DNA of 64,000 nt from Paenibacillus sabinae T27 (lineage in GTDB: Bacteria; Bacillota; Bacilli; Paenibacillales; Paenibacillaceae), in contig NZ_CP004078.1 of the NCBI RefSeq assembly GCF_000612505.1, positions 3,263,252-3,327,251 of the forward strand, read 5' to 3'. Position numbers and translations under genes: made by a program. How positions within the stretch are numbered: position 1 is the first letter of the stretch; the number at the start of each line of letters is the position of its first letter. The notes under the pieces are model-generated. The model was not told the DNA's origin, ran no database searches, and saw only the letters and a list, made by a program, of their open reading frames with translations. Shown one piece after another: positions 1 to 8,486 of the stretch.

Positions 1-36
1 AGCATATTAGGCGAATGAATACAACTATTTATTGGG

Positions 37-324
37 TTACAGCGGGAGCATATCCCGTTTTTTTGCTTTCACTTGACAATCCTTGCATAATCCGACGACT
101 GAACCGTCATCCTGAGCATAGAACATCAGCTTGCCGTTTTTCTTCTTGCAGCTGGAGCAGGGCTGTTCGGTTGTATGTTTTCGGGCTCTGCGGTGCGCGT
201 CCAGCGGGATTACGTTGTTTTTGGAGGATTTTCCGCTGCTCTGTTTCTTTGCGTTCCTAAGCCGGGTAACCGCATAAATGACACCAACCGCCAACAAAAT
301 CATGAGGAACACCACATATCGCAT
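37..324 (-). CDS. Small membrane-anchored zinc-ribbon-like protein
   Basis: A 95-residue protein that I do not recognise as a named family. Residues 3-20 form one hydrophobic segment, followed by a Lys/Arg-rich stretch, so the bulk of the protein probably lies in the cytoplasm. The C-terminal half has two CxxC pairs (CSSC near residue 57 and CKDC near residue 81), the layout of a small zinc ribbon. An AAAGGA ribosome site lies 8 nt before the ATG. It is divergent from the downstream lipoprotein gene, with about 270 nt between them. Function unknown; metal binding is inferred from the cysteines only. Confidence 0.7.
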   Translation of the reverse strand: MRYVVFLMILLAVGVIYAVTRLRNAKKQSSGKSSKNNVIPLDAHRRARKHTTEQPCSSCKKKNGKLMFYAQDDGSVVGLCKDCQVKAKKRDMLPL

Positions 325-594
325 CGCAAGGATCCTTTCTTTTGGGGGCTTTAGTTATTATTATACGGGAAGTTAATTTTCTGAAACAAGTTTTTGAGCC
401 CGCCTCCTAATTGTTGCATTTTATCTAGTTTTAGTTAGCTTCATCATTACTTGTCTTCCCCAACTTTAGTCCAGTTAAATGCCAGTCTCCAGCCTCTGTT
501 TCAATTAATTTCCATCCGCTATAATGTCGGAAGTACATACCTAACCGGACTGCAGCAGAATTGATGTCTTTTACTTTAAAAAGGGGATGATTTC

Positions 595-1527
595 ATGGCA
601 AGAAAATTCGGAAAAATGGCGGCAGCTGGGGCTCTAACGGCCATACTGCTGGCGGGATGTACCGATCTGCCCGGCAAAACGTCTGGCGGAACGGACAACA
701 GTTTGGAGACTTCCATAGATACGATCGGCGAAACCGTCCAACAGGAAGCGGGCAAGGCGGCGGATACCGCCCGGCAAGCCGTAGAGACAGCAGCCAGCGA
801 TGCGGCGGATCGGATCAAATCCGGAAGCATCGTCAAGGAATTAACGTTTATCCGGGCAGCCGGAAACGCCGATACGCTCCGTCTTGATCATTCGGTGGGC
901 GAAATTGAAGTGAAATCCGGATCAGGGAATGACGTGAAAGTAACCGCAACGATACGCTCCTACGGCAAACTGTTCCGCAAGGCGGACCGGCAGCAGATCC
1001 TGGACAATGCTGAACTCTCCATTCAGGAAAAAGGCGGCGAGCTGCGGCTATCCACCGTTTCCAAAGAAGCACCCTCTACCGATTTATGGACCTGGGCCGA
1101 GAAAACCTTCGGCTTCGCCGACTTCAGCATCTCCTACGTTATTGAAGCTCCCAAGAGCTTAAGCCGGTATGATATTACGGACGATGTCGGAAAAATCAAA
1201 CTGCGCGGTTTAACCGGCACTTACAAGATATCCGGCGATGTTGGAGGGATCGAAATTGAGGATGCGCATATTACAGGGAAATCCACTGTGAGTACAGATA
1301 CCGGCAGTATCTCGCTGGATCTTAGCGCCCTGGACGGCGATCTTACTGTTACAACCGATGTTGGCAGCATTAGCGCGGCCCTGGATCAGTCGGTGAAATG
1401 CACCCTTGAGGCGAACAGTGAACTCGGCCGAATCTCCGGCGCGCCATCCGGAAAAAGCGACGTCAACGGCGGCGGACCTCTCCTCTCACTGTCCTCCTCC
1501 GTCGGCTCAATCAATGTAACGAAGTAA
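595..1527 (+). CDS. DUF4097-type beta-repeat lipoprotein
   Basis: A 310-residue predicted lipoprotein. The signal peptide ends in the lipobox LLAGC at residues 18-22, so the mature N-terminus would be a lipid-modified Cys anchored outside the membrane. Residues 110-310 repeat short beta-strand units such as DVGKIKLRG, DTGSISL and DVGSISA, typical of the DUF4097 putative adhesin family (YvlB-like). Residues 35-75 are Ala/Asp-rich and may be a helical linker. The start is preceded by AAGGGGATGATTTC. It stands alone: the next element is a convergent tRNA behind a shared hairpin. Its ligand and role are unknown. Confidence 0.75.
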   Translation: MARKFGKMAAAGALTAILLAGCTDLPGKTSGGTDNSLETSIDTIGETVQQEAGKAADTARQAVETAASDAADRIKSGSIVKELTFIRAAGNADTLRLDHSVGEIEVKSGSGNDVKVTATIRSYGKLFRKADRQQILDNAELSIQEKGGELRLSTVSKEAPSTDLWTWAEKTFGFADFSISYVIEAPKSLSRYDITDDVGKIKLRGLTGTYKISGDVGGIEIEDAHITGKSTVSTDTGSISLDLSALDGDLTVTTDVGSISAALDQSVKCTLEANSELGRISGAPSGKSDVNGGGPLLSLSSSVGSINVTK

Positions 1528-1553
1528 ACGCGGGGTTTATTAAAAAAATAAGC

Positions 1554-1594
1554 AAACGGGCCAATCCAGGATAAATATCCGGATTGGCCCGTTT
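1554..1594 (-). terminator. Strong hairpin terminator between lipoprotein gene and tRNA-Pro
   Basis: A perfect 14-bp inverted repeat (AAACGGGCCAATCC with its complement) encloses a 13-nt loop. On the minus strand the stem is followed by a T-rich run (TTATTTTTTTA), so it ends the tRNA transcript. It may also stop the lipoprotein gene arriving from the other side. Confidence 0.85.
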
Positions 1595-1601
1595 AATGGA
1601 A

Positions 1602-1675
1602 TCGGAGTAGCGGGATTCGAACCCACGGCCTCACCCACCCCAAGGGTGCGCGCTACCAGACTGCGCCATACCCCG
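1602..1675 (-). tRNA. tRNA-Pro (anticodon GGG)
   Basis: The minus strand folds into a complete cloverleaf. The acceptor stem CGGGGTA pairs with TACTCCG (one G-U), there is a GGTAGCGCGC D-arm, the anticodon stem is CACCC/GGGTG with loop TTGGGGT (anticodon GGG), and the T-arm contains GGTTCGAATCC. The discriminator is A, and the 3' CCA is not encoded. A rho-independent terminator follows directly. Confidence 0.95.
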
Positions 1676-1775
1676 ATGTATGTATATCTTCTGCAGATCG
1701 AATCGCATTAGCGACAAATATTATTATACGACTTACCGATCCACTCTTGCAAGCAAAATCTGAGGTTAAGGCACA

Positions 1776-1831
1776 CTAAATTTCACCCTGAAAGAGTGCT
1801 AGGTTGTCCCACAATTCAAGGTGAAATTTAG
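1776..1831. repeat. 17-bp inverted repeat at the acyltransferase 3' end
   Basis: CTAAATTTCACCCTGAA (1776-1792) is answered by TTCAAGGTGAAATTTAG (1815-1831), with one mismatch and a 22-nt loop. The right arm contains the stop codon of the acyltransferase gene. No T-run follows on either strand, so a normal terminator is not clear. An RNA-stabilising 3' hairpin or an old mobile-element end are alternatives. Confidence 0.6.
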
Positions 1832-2829
1832 GTGAATCTTGAGGTAGCACCGGCTATTACCTTTTTTAGAAGAACCGCTAATAATAGAGTAATGACAATG
1901 CAGATTAGATTATACGTAAGGAAATCCAGACTTTTGCTTATTTTAGCTGTGAGATGCAAAATCCGTTCATGAATCAAATAGATTTCAAGACTGTGTGTGC
2001 CGCAGAAGGTCAAGAAGATAAACTTTTTAACGCCACGCTTTGAAATAAATTGTAAAAAAGCAGCAAGAAACAAACACAAAGGCAGCGTCATTAAAATAAA
2101 AGGGTACCACCATATTCCATAATTCCATAAGTATTCGTCAGGTAAGTATTTCAGACTGATAAGTAAAGAGGTCAATCCGAAAATGGCTGCCGCTAAGTTA
2201 ATGATTACATGTGCCACAGTTGTTTTTTTGTGGATTTCAATCCAATACCCGACAAGAAACCCAGTGAAGAAAACAGGAATTCTGATCGTGAAAATAAGCA
2301 AATACGATAATGGGGTTGGAGTAATGGCAACGGATAACAGTAATGCACCAATAACTACCGCAGAAAGTATAATATACTTGTTTTTCGACTTAAAGAAGCT
2401 CATAAAAAAGGGTGTCAGGAAATATAAAACCAAAATCGCAGGAACATACCAATCAAATTTCTTTTCTGAATTTAACCAAAAGCTTAGCGTCGTCAAATTT
2501 AAAACTGCATCTTTTAACGACATTTCACCTTTATACCATTCAAAAAAACAAATGATAAACACAACGGTAAGATAGGTGGGAAGAATCCTCAGTAGTCTTC
2601 GCTTATAAAATGTAGTTACGTTACTATCTTTCTGCCATGCAAAATACAACCCCAAACCCGATAGCATTAAAAAAATATCCACTCCCCCATAACCGGTTGC
2701 TTTAATTGTATTGAGAATTGGAACAGACGAGACGTTAATCGTAGAATGAAAAAATACAATCCATAATATCGCGATCCCCATAAGCTCCGTTCGGTACTTG
2801 CTAATTGCCTTGTAATTAAGGTTGTTCAT
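1828..2829 (-). CDS. Acyltransferase-3 family integral membrane protein
   Basis: About 333 residues, dominated by roughly ten hydrophobic segments. The N-terminus (YRTELMGIAILWIVFFH) carries the family signature with the conserved His that ends the first helix. LSGLGLYFAW and RRLLRILPTYL are also typical. Family members move acetyl or other acyl groups across the membrane onto polysaccharide, peptidoglycan or lipid. The ATG at 2829 has a GGGGGGA ribosome site; an upstream in-frame ATG does not. The gene is AT-richer than the ribosomal block nearby, which fits accessory surface functions. The exact substrate cannot be told from sequence. Confidence 0.85.
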   Translation of the reverse strand: MNNLNYKAISKYRTELMGIAILWIVFFHSTINVSSVPILNTIKATGYGGVDIFLMLSGLGLYFAWQKDSNVTTFYKRRLLRILPTYLTVVFIICFFEWYKGEMSLKDAVLNLTTLSFWLNSEKKFDWYVPAILVLYFLTPFFMSFFKSKNKYIILSAVVIGALLLSVAITPTPLSYLLIFTIRIPVFFTGFLVGYWIEIHKKTTVAHVIINLAAAIFGLTSLLISLKYLPDEYLWNYGIWWYPFILMTLPLCLFLAAFLQFISKRGVKKFIFLTFCGTHSLEIYLIHERILHLTAKISKSLDFLTYNLICIVITLLLAVLLKKVIAGATSRFT

Positions 2830-2913
2830 AAAGTCCCCCCTGTTGAATGGATATGAAATAATTATAACCAAAAATATATTTAGAATTTTATAGATATTTT
2901 CCAGGCGCTGTGC

Positions 2914-3079
2914 TATACTGTCCCTACAAGGAAAGGAGGTGCGTTCACATTAATAATGACATGTTGAACGTATCCCTTACCCGGACCATTGGCTAATGAA
3001 TCGGCCTTGGTGGCGCGGGATACGGATCACGAAAGTTAAGCGCCTCGGGTAGAGAGACCGTCTTCGGACGGTCTTTTTT
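2914..3079 (+). ncRNA. Putative structured RNA with its own promoter and terminator
   Basis: An extended -10 (TGCTATACT, 2911-2919) precedes about 150 nt with no usable ORF, ending in a strong terminator. CGTATCCC (2969-2976) pairs perfectly with GGGATACG (3017-3024). GGCGC (3012-3016) could pair with GCGCC (3040-3044) in a competing fold. A good SD-like AAGGAGGT lies at 2934-2941, but the nearest ATG opens only a three-codon frame. No plus-strand gene follows. It could be an sRNA, or an orphan cis-regulatory leader whose gene was lost. I could not match it to a known riboswitch consensus. Confidence 0.5.
3055..3079 (+). terminator. Terminator of the orphan RNA
   Basis: The stem AGACCGTC-TTCG-GACGGTCT is followed by a T-run. 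The UUCG-type tetraloop and U-tract make a textbook intrinsic terminator on the plus strand. Confidence 0.9.
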
Positions 3080-3108
3080 CATGGCCGGATCATATCGATA
3101 ATATGTAC

Positions 3109-3151
3109 AAGACCGCTTAGCCTGAACCAGGGTCCACGGATAAGCGGTCTT
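3109..3151 (-). terminator. Inverted repeat 3' of the 38-aa gene
   Basis: AAGACCGCTTA and TAAGCGGTCTT form a perfect 11-bp stem around a 21-nt loop, about 80 nt after the stop of the small minus-strand gene. Only a weak T-tract follows, so termination is plausible but not certain. Confidence 0.4.
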
Positions 3152-3228
3152 CTGGAAACGGATCTCTAACTGACCTTAACAGGACAGATGAATAGGCATC
3201 ACTGCCTCTTGGCAGCGGGTATGAAGCT

Positions 3229-3345
3229 TTAAGATTTCCGGTTCTTATAGAAGTCGATAATATCGCTGACCGTGCGGAGCGGCTCCGCTTCCTTGGAGGT
3301 CGGGTTCGTATTTGGCTTGAATTCGTCATGAGTCTTTGTTGTCAT
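3229..3345 (-). CDS. 38-aa hydrophilic hypothetical protein
   Basis: A short gene beginning MTTKTHDEF and ending DFYKNRKS. The N-terminal half is polar and Pro-rich, and the C-terminal third (VSDIIDFYKN) would make an amphipathic helix. A GAAAGGA ribosome site lies 11 nt before the ATG; an in-frame ATG at 3357 is possible but too close to that site. It lies upstream of the trmD end of the ribosomal block on the same strand, with a possible terminator behind it. Function unknown. Confidence 0.5.
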   Translation of the reverse strand: MTTKTHDEFKPNTNPTSKEAEPLRTVSDIIDFYKNRKS

Positions 3346-3562
3346 TTCAAAGTTCATCCTTTCGCTGGTTAGCCTTCTCTAGTATTTACGGCGCCTTATG
3401 TTATTACCCCAAAACAGCAGGTAACGACACCTATACAATATATGGCTTTGTTGAACTTTTTATGACGGCTATTTTCCCCTTTTTTTATTTCGAATATTCC
3501 GGAAACTCTGCGTGGCAAGCCAAGGTCTGTGCCAACAAAAAAACGCCTTTTTAACTTGTCCG

Positions 3563-4357
3563 TTAAAAAGACGCCTTTTCTTCACTGCTGCAGCTGCCGC
3601 CGCAAGCTTCTTTGTTCTCCGCCTTCAACCGCTCCAGCAGCTTAAGGTCTTTCGGTGTAAGCTCCAGCTTTTCCAGCAGGTCGGGCCTACGCTCCAGCGT
3701 CCGCTTCAGCGCTTGCTCCTTCCGCCACTCCTCGATATTGGCATGATGGCCGCTCAACAGCATATCCGGCACCTTCCAGCCCCGGAACTCGGCAGGCCGT
3801 GTATAATGCGGATATTCCAGCAGCCCCGTGCTGAACGAATCGGTCACAGCAGAGGATTCATTTCCCAGCGCCCCCGGCTGCAGACGGACAACCGCATCAA
3901 TAACCGTGAGGGCGGGCAGCTCCCCGCCGGTCAGCACGTAATCGCCGATCGACAGTTCATCGGTAACGAGATGCTCCCGGATGCGCTCGTCATACCCCTC
4001 GTAGTGTCCGCAAATAAAAATGAGATGCTTCTCCCTGGCCAGCTCCTCGGCAATTCGCTGATCGAAGGTTTGGCCTTGCGGGCACATGAGAATAATCCGC
4101 GGTTTGGCGTTCTCCTCCTTCAGATTATCCAGAAGATGCTCCACCGCAGCAAAAATCGGCTCGGGCTTGAGCACCATCCCCCCTCCTCCGCCATAAGGGG
4201 TATCGTCAACGCTGTTATGCTTGTTGTTCGCAAAATCGCGGAAGTTCACCGCGCTCAGCTTGGCGATGCCTTTTTCCCGCGCCTTCCCCAGAATGCTCGT
4301 CCCGAACACGCCTTCACACATTTCCGGAAAAAGCGTCAGCACATCAACTCGGATCAT
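3563..4357 (-). CDS. trmD: tRNA (guanine-N1)-methyltransferase
   Basis: Makes m1G37 next to the anticodon of tRNAs with G36, preventing +1 frameshifts; the methyl donor is SAM. The 264-residue protein opens [13 protein letters not shown], and has the SPOUT-knot region [13 protein letters not shown] (about 128-140) and the substrate loop ECFSTG-like segment after [11 protein letters not shown]. It is slightly longer than usual (about 240) because of a Cys-containing C-terminal tail. Its start overlaps rimM by 4 nt, so it is the last gene of the ylxM-ffh-rpsP-khpA-rimM-trmD block, an order conserved in Firmicutes. Confidence 0.97.
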   Translation of the reverse strand: MIRVDVLTLFPEMCEGVFGTSILGKAREKGIAKLSAVNFRDFANNKHNSVDDTPYGGGGGMVLKPEPIFAAVEHLLDNLKEENAKPRIILMCPQGQTFDQRIAEELAREKHLIFICGHYEGYDERIREHLVTDELSIGDYVLTGGELPALTVIDAVVRLQPGALGNESSAVTDSFSTGLLEYPHYTRPAEFRGWKVPDMLLSGHHANIEEWRKEQALKRTLERRPDLLEKLELTPKDLKLLERLKAENKEACGGSCSSEEKASF

Positions 4358-4881
4358 GACAGCAGTCCTTCCATCAGCTGAATCTTGACCCGTTTGTTCG
4401 GCACATCGACGTCAAGCACCACCTCGTCAATTACCGGAATCAGAATATCCTGGCCTTTCGGGCGCTTAACCACCCAGACATCATTGGCCCCGGGCGTCAA
4501 AATTTCGGTAATGACACCAAGCGGCGCGTTCCCTTCTTCCTCCGTAAAGACCTCACAGCCAATAATATCGTGAAAATAGTATTCGTTCTCCGGCAGTTCT
4601 ACCCGAGCGCCCTCTGTCACTTTGATCAGACTGCCTTTGTATTTTTCGACCTCGTTAATGTCGCTATAGCCCTTCAGCTTCACGATATACATTCCCTTAT
4701 GCTCGCGGGCCGCCTCCACGATGACCTCGATCCGCCCTTTTCCATCTTCCGGTATAATGAGCAGCTTGCTGCCCGGCGCAAATCTCACCTCGGGAAAATC
4801 GGTACGGGACAACACTTTGATCTCCCCGCGAATGCCGTGGGTATTGACCAGCTTGCCTACCGTTAACAATGATTCCGTCAT
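4354..4881 (-). CDS. rimM: Ribosome maturation factor RimM
   Basis: Assists assembly of the 30S head by binding S19. The protein of about 175 residues starts [22 protein letters not shown], the N-terminal RimM barrel, and has a C-terminal PRC-barrel containing the [11 protein letters not shown] and [18 protein letters not shown] segments. The ATG at 4881 is chosen because AAGGGAG lies 8 nt upstream; an ATG 9 nt earlier sits too close to it. Overlaps trmD by 4 nt, implying translational coupling. Confidence 0.95.
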   Translation of the reverse strand: MTESLLTVGKLVNTHGIRGEIKVLSRTDFPEVRFAPGSKLLIIPEDGKGRIEVIVEAAREHKGMYIVKLKGYSDINEVEKYKGSLIKVTEGARVELPENEYYFHDIIGCEVFTEEEGNAPLGVITEILTPGANDVWVVKRPKGQDILIPVIDEVVLDVDVPNKRVKIQLMEGLLS

Positions 4882-5030
4882 GCCATCCACTCCCTTACCA
4901 CTTCAGCTTTATATTCATAACGTTCCCCGGTATAAGCAACCTATGCCCGCGGGAAGGTCTGTTATTGTCAAAATTAGCACAAAAGGAGCCGGAATCCAGT
5001 GATCCCCAGCCCCTTTTCACATGACACCGA

Positions 5031-5261
5031 TCAGGATAAAATATCCACGGTGACGCGCTTATCGCTCTTGACTGCTGCCGATGTAACGACTGTCCGAAGC
5101 GCTTTGGCGATCCGTCCCTGCTTGCCGATCACCTTGCCCACATCATTAGGATGAACGGACAATTCATAGACAATCAGATGATCCTTCTCCACGGTCCGCA
5201 CTGTTACATCTTCCGGATGATCCACTAAAGCCTTAGCAATAACTGCAACTAATTCTTCCAT
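5031..5261 (-). CDS. khpA: KH-domain RNA-binding protein KhpA
   Basis: A single KH domain of 76 residues. HPNDVGKVIGKQGRIAKALR contains the GxxG loop (GKQG) that contacts RNA. KhpA works with KhpB in post-transcriptional control of cell division and envelope genes in other Firmicutes. ATG at 5261 is preferred over an upstream TTG because GAGGG lies at the correct spacing. It sits between rpsP and rimM, its usual position. Confidence 0.93.
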   Translation of the reverse strand: MEELVAVIAKALVDHPEDVTVRTVEKDHLIVYELSVHPNDVGKVIGKQGRIAKALRTVVTSAAVKSDKRVTVDILS

Positions 5262-5283
5262 AGAGGACCCTCGCAATCAGTCA

Positions 5284-5556
5284 TTATTTCTGCAGCTTAG
5301 ACTCATGGAACTTCTTCAACACACCCGCTTTGCTCAGCAAGTTGCGAACGGTGTCGGATGCTTGCGCACCGGTTTGAAGCCACTTGAGCGCTTTTTCCTC
5401 ATCGATGTTCACTACTGCCGGTTGTGCAACCGGGTTATAGTAACCAATTTCCTCGATAAAACGACCGTCACGAGGAGACCGGGAATCGGAAACCACTACA
5501 CGATAGAAAGGCGCTTTATGAGCACCCATACGTTTCAGACGAATACGTACTGCCAC
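5284..5556 (-). CDS. rpsP: 30S ribosomal protein S16
   Basis: Typical S16 N-terminus [20 protein letters not shown] and [18 protein letters not shown] motif; 90 residues, normal length. The start is the GTG at 5556, which has AAGGAGG 8 nt upstream; the ATG six codons earlier overlaps that ribosome site. Located between ffh and khpA, 7 nt before the khpA leader. Confidence 0.97.
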   Translation of the reverse strand: MAVRIRLKRMGAHKAPFYRVVVSDSRSPRDGRFIEEIGYYNPVAQPAVVNIDEEKALKWLQTGAQASDTVRNLLSKAGVLKKFHESKLQK

Positions 5557-5794
5557 GAAATTCACCTCCTTCAAAGAGTTTCCCCTCCCAAACCCTCCCC
5601 AATGGGGAGGGCCCCAAGGGCTGCCGCCCTCTGGACACCCGCTAATGGCAATTGGCGTTGGCGGGAGGACTGGCGGGACCTTGGATGGTTAGGGTAATGA
5701 TCGCTTTCCGTCCCTGACGGGACACGCTTAACTGTTGATCTATCTAGTCACGGGTTGAACCCCTAGAAACTAACTGCAAAAGACTAAAAGAGTT

Positions 5795-5823
5795 GATTAA
5801 CCTATGTTGTACAATGGTTAATC
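5795..5823 (-). repeat. Hairpin in the ffh-rpsP spacer
   Basis: GATTAACC and GGTTAATC form an 8-bp stem with a 13-nt loop just after the ffh stop codon. The rest of the 293-nt spacer (5557-5849) holds GC-rich stems, for instance GTCCCGTCAGGGAC and CCCTCCCCATTGGGGAGGG. These may tune expression between ffh and rpsP. No gene is seen in it. Confidence 0.45.
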
Positions 5824-5849
5824 TCGAACAAAAGATTAAAAACAAAGCA

Positions 5850-7241
5850 TTAACGGAATGGGAACTTCATTCCTTTACCGCCCAGCGCTTTGAGCTGCTT
5901 CATGGCGTTCTTTTTGGCATTTTTGCCTCCGCCCATTCCGCCCATCATACCTGAGAACTGCTTCATCATCCGGCGCATATCATCGAACTGCTTGATGAGC
6001 CGGTTCACCTCGGCGAGCGAGGTGCCGCTGCCGGCGGCGATCCGCTTGCGGCGGTTGTGGTTGATGATCTCGGGCTGGCTCTTCTCCTGCTTGGTCATTG
6101 ATTTGACGATCGCTTCGACGCGGCCCATCTGCTTGTCGTCGACCTTCAAATCCTTCATGCCCTTGGCCTTGTTCATGCCCGGGAGCATATCGAGGATCTG
6201 ATCGATCGGGCCAAGCTTCTTGACCTGCTCCATTTGCTCCAGGAAATCGTCGAACGTAAACTCTGCGTTACGCATCTTACGTTCCATTTCCTTCGCTTTG
6301 TCGGCGTCGATGTTAGCCTGAGCTTTCTCGATCAACGACAGCATATCGCCCATACCGAGAATCCGCGACGCCATCCGCTCCGGATGGAACGGCTCCAGCG
6401 CGTCGATCTTCTCACCGAGAGCGGCGAACTTGATCGGGCAGCCGGTTACAGCCTTGACGGACAGGGCGGCACCGCCGCGCGTATCGCCGTCGAGCTTCGT
6501 CAGCACGACGCCGGACAGCTCAAGCTGCTTGTTGAAGCTGTCAGCCACGTTTACGGCATCCTGGCCGGTCATAGCGTCGACAACCAGCAGCACTTCGTCC
6601 GGCTTCACAGTAGCGTGAATCTGCTTCAGCTCTTCCATGAGCTCTTCATCGACATGCAGGCGGCCGGCGGTATCGATAATAACGTAATCGAGATTGTTGT
6701 CCTTGGCGTGCTGCAGGCCCTGCTTGGCGATTTCCACCGGGCTCACCTTGTCGCCCAGTGAGAACACCGGCACCTTGATCTGCTCGCCAAGCACCTCAAG
6801 CTGCTTGATGGCTGCAGGGCGGTAAATGTCACCGGCCACAAGCAATGGGCGGTGATTCCCCTTCTGCAGCAACTTCGCCAGCTTGCCGGAGGTCGTCGTC
6901 TTACCGGCGCCCTGAAGGCCCGCCATCATAATGACGGTCGGCGGCTTGTTCGCCTTGGCCAGCTTCGCCTGGGTGCCGCCCATCAATTCCGTCAATTCCT
7001 TATTGACGATGTCGATGATGACCATGCCCGGCGTGAAACTGTCCATAACTTCCTTACCGATGGATTTCTCCTTGACCTTCGCAACAAAGTCTTTGACGAC
7101 CTTGAAGTTAACGTCCGCTTCCAGCAGCGCAAGCCGAACCTCGCGCATTGCCTCGTTTACGTCATCTTCGGACACTTTGCCTTTGCCGCGCAGCTTGCTG
7201 AACACACTCTGCAGTCTTCCGGTTAATCCTTCAAATGCCAT
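5850..7241 (-). CDS. ffh: Signal recognition particle GTPase Ffh (SRP54)
   Basis: Recognises signal sequences on nascent chains and, with SRP RNA and FtsY, brings ribosomes to SecYEG. 463 residues in standard order: N domain, G domain with P-loop GLQGAGKTTTSGKLA (about 108-122), DTAGR and TKLDGDTRGG, then the Met-rich M domain ending GGMGGGKNAKKNAMKQLKALGG. Lies 22 nt after ylxM, its regulator partner in most Firmicutes. Confidence 0.98.
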   Translation of the reverse strand: MAFEGLTGRLQSVFSKLRGKGKVSEDDVNEAMREVRLALLEADVNFKVVKDFVAKVKEKSIGKEVMDSFTPGMVIIDIVNKELTELMGGTQAKLAKANKPPTVIMMAGLQGAGKTTTSGKLAKLLQKGNHRPLLVAGDIYRPAAIKQLEVLGEQIKVPVFSLGDKVSPVEIAKQGLQHAKDNNLDYVIIDTAGRLHVDEELMEELKQIHATVKPDEVLLVVDAMTGQDAVNVADSFNKQLELSGVVLTKLDGDTRGGAALSVKAVTGCPIKFAALGEKIDALEPFHPERMASRILGMGDMLSLIEKAQANIDADKAKEMERKMRNAEFTFDDFLEQMEQVKKLGPIDQILDMLPGMNKAKGMKDLKVDDKQMGRVEAIVKSMTKQEKSQPEIINHNRRKRIAAGSGTSLAEVNRLIKQFDDMRRMMKQFSGMMGGMGGGKNAKKNAMKQLKALGGKGMKFPFR

Positions 7242-7262
7242 AGGCTGCCTTCTCCCTTCAAG

Positions 7263-7619
7263 CTACTCCAGCTTCTCCAAAGAATCCACAATATCCGTAA
7301 AGCGCCGCTTGTACGGCTCAGGCAGCCCTACGTCCTTCGGCAGGCTGCGCAATTCTTCCAAATACCGGGTGCGGCTTTCATGCTTCGCCACCAGTCCCAG
7401 CTTATTCTCATAGTTCTCCAGCACCTGCTCGGCGCGCTTGATATGCTCATACACGGCCTGACGGCTGATATCGAATTCGGCGGCGATTTCTCCCAGCGAG
7501 AAATCGTCGTGAAAGTAATATTTCAGAAACATCTGCTGCTTGTCGGTAAGCAGAGATTCGTAGAATGCGAATAGTATGTTAATTCGGTTGGTTTTCTCTA
7601 GCCGGTTACCCTCACTCAT
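7263..7619 (-). CDS. ylxM: YlxM-type helix-turn-helix protein (UPF0122)
   Basis: A protein of 118 residues with a sigma-70 region-4-like HTH (FSLGEIAAEFDISRQAVYEHIKRAEQVLENYE). Family members sit upstream of ffh and are thought to modulate SRP function. The ATG at 7619 has AAGGGAG 8 nt upstream; the ORF extends seven codons further without a ribosome site. First gene of the ylxM-to-trmD block. Confidence 0.93.
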   Translation of the reverse strand: MSEGNRLEKTNRINILFAFYESLLTDKQQMFLKYYFHDDFSLGEIAAEFDISRQAVYEHIKRAEQVLENYENKLGLVAKHESRTRYLEELRSLPKDVGLPEPYKRRFTDIVDSLEKLE

Positions 7620-7692
7620 CAAGGGCACTCCCTTCGTCAAGGAAAAACACTTTACACCATTTCAACGCTCCCTATAATACCTAAAACAAAGA

Positions 7693-7726
7693 AAGATGTC
7701 AAGCATTTTTGCTTGTCATCTTTTTT
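7693..7726 (-). terminator. Hairpin terminator after the hemolysin-III gene
   Basis: A 12-bp stem (AAGATGTCAAGC with one mismatch) and a short T-rich loop lie between the hemolysin-III stop and ylxM. T-runs flank both sides, so it can act on the minus-strand hemolysin-III transcript and shield ylxM. Confidence 0.7.
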
Positions 7727-7765
7727 CTGTTCTGAGACTTAAAAATTCATCGTTGTACCGGGCGT

Positions 7766-8413
7766 TCAGCGAATGGGCAGCAGGTACAGCAGCACTGCAA
7801 AAAAGTGCGTCACACTGCCCAGCAGCACGAACACATGCCAGACGGCATGGTGGAAAGGGAAGCCGCGCCAGACATAAAAGATGGTTCCCAGCGTGTACAA
7901 AATGCCGCCCGCCATCAGCAGCGCCATTCCGCCGTCTGCCACGGCCGCCGTTAGCGGGGCCCAGGCGATCACGATCAGCCAGCCCATAGCGATATAAAAA
8001 ATCGTCGACATGAACAAAAACTTTTTCGTGAAGAAGGCTTTGAACAACACCCCGAAGAAGGCGATGCCCCAAATGACGCCGAACAAGCTCCAGCCGAGCG
8101 TACCGCGAAGTGCGACCAGCAGAAATGGCGTGTAGGTGCCTGCGATGAACAGATAAATGGAGGAATGGTCGAAGAACTCGAACAGATCCTTTACCTTCCC
8201 CTCCTTCAGACTATGTACAATCGTCGAGTTCAGATAAAGCAGCAGCATTGTCGTTCCATAGATGGAGAAGCTGACAACATGCCAGGCTGTGCCCCTCAAG
8301 CTGGAAAAAACAATGAGCAGGACAAGCGCGGCCACACTAAGAATAGCTCCGATACCGTGCGTTATAGCGTTCGCAACCTCTTCCCTCCGGCTGTAAGTGT
8401 ACGTATTCGCCAT
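7766..8413 (-). CDS. Hemolysin III / TrhA (AdipoR-PAQR) family membrane protein
   Basis: A protein of 215 residues with seven hydrophobic segments. It keeps the PAQR-family metal-site elements: NAITHGIGA near residue 14, FEFFDHSSIYLFIAGTYTPF in the middle and FHHAVWHVFVLLGSVTHFFAV at the end. Bacterial members affect membrane-lipid homeostasis; the hemolysin label is historical. ATG 8413 has GGAAGGAG 7 nt upstream. It is a single gene behind the carboxypeptidase. Confidence 0.88.
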   Translation of the reverse strand: MANTYTYSRREEVANAITHGIGAILSVAALVLLIVFSSLRGTAWHVVSFSIYGTTMLLLYLNSTIVHSLKEGKVKDLFEFFDHSSIYLFIAGTYTPFLLVALRGTLGWSLFGVIWGIAFFGVLFKAFFTKKFLFMSTIFYIAMGWLIVIAWAPLTAAVADGGMALLMAGGILYTLGTIFYVWRGFPFHHAVWHVFVLLGSVTHFFAVLLYLLPIR

Positions 8414-8486
8414 ATCTCGTCTCCTTCCGTTCACATTTTTCTTCTATTATATCCGTTCAGTGTAAGACATTCCAATGTCGCCCAGG

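Noticed and set aside
3011..3050. Possible 5S rRNA remnant in the orphan RNA (TTGGTGGC and AAGTTAAGC-like pieces)
   Set aside because: The spacing and most of the helices do not fit 5S rRNA; the two short matches are likely chance.
3336..3554. Plus-strand frames over the region before trmD
   Set aside because: No ribosome site and no recognisable protein; they run through spacer sequence and the 5' end of the 38-aa gene.
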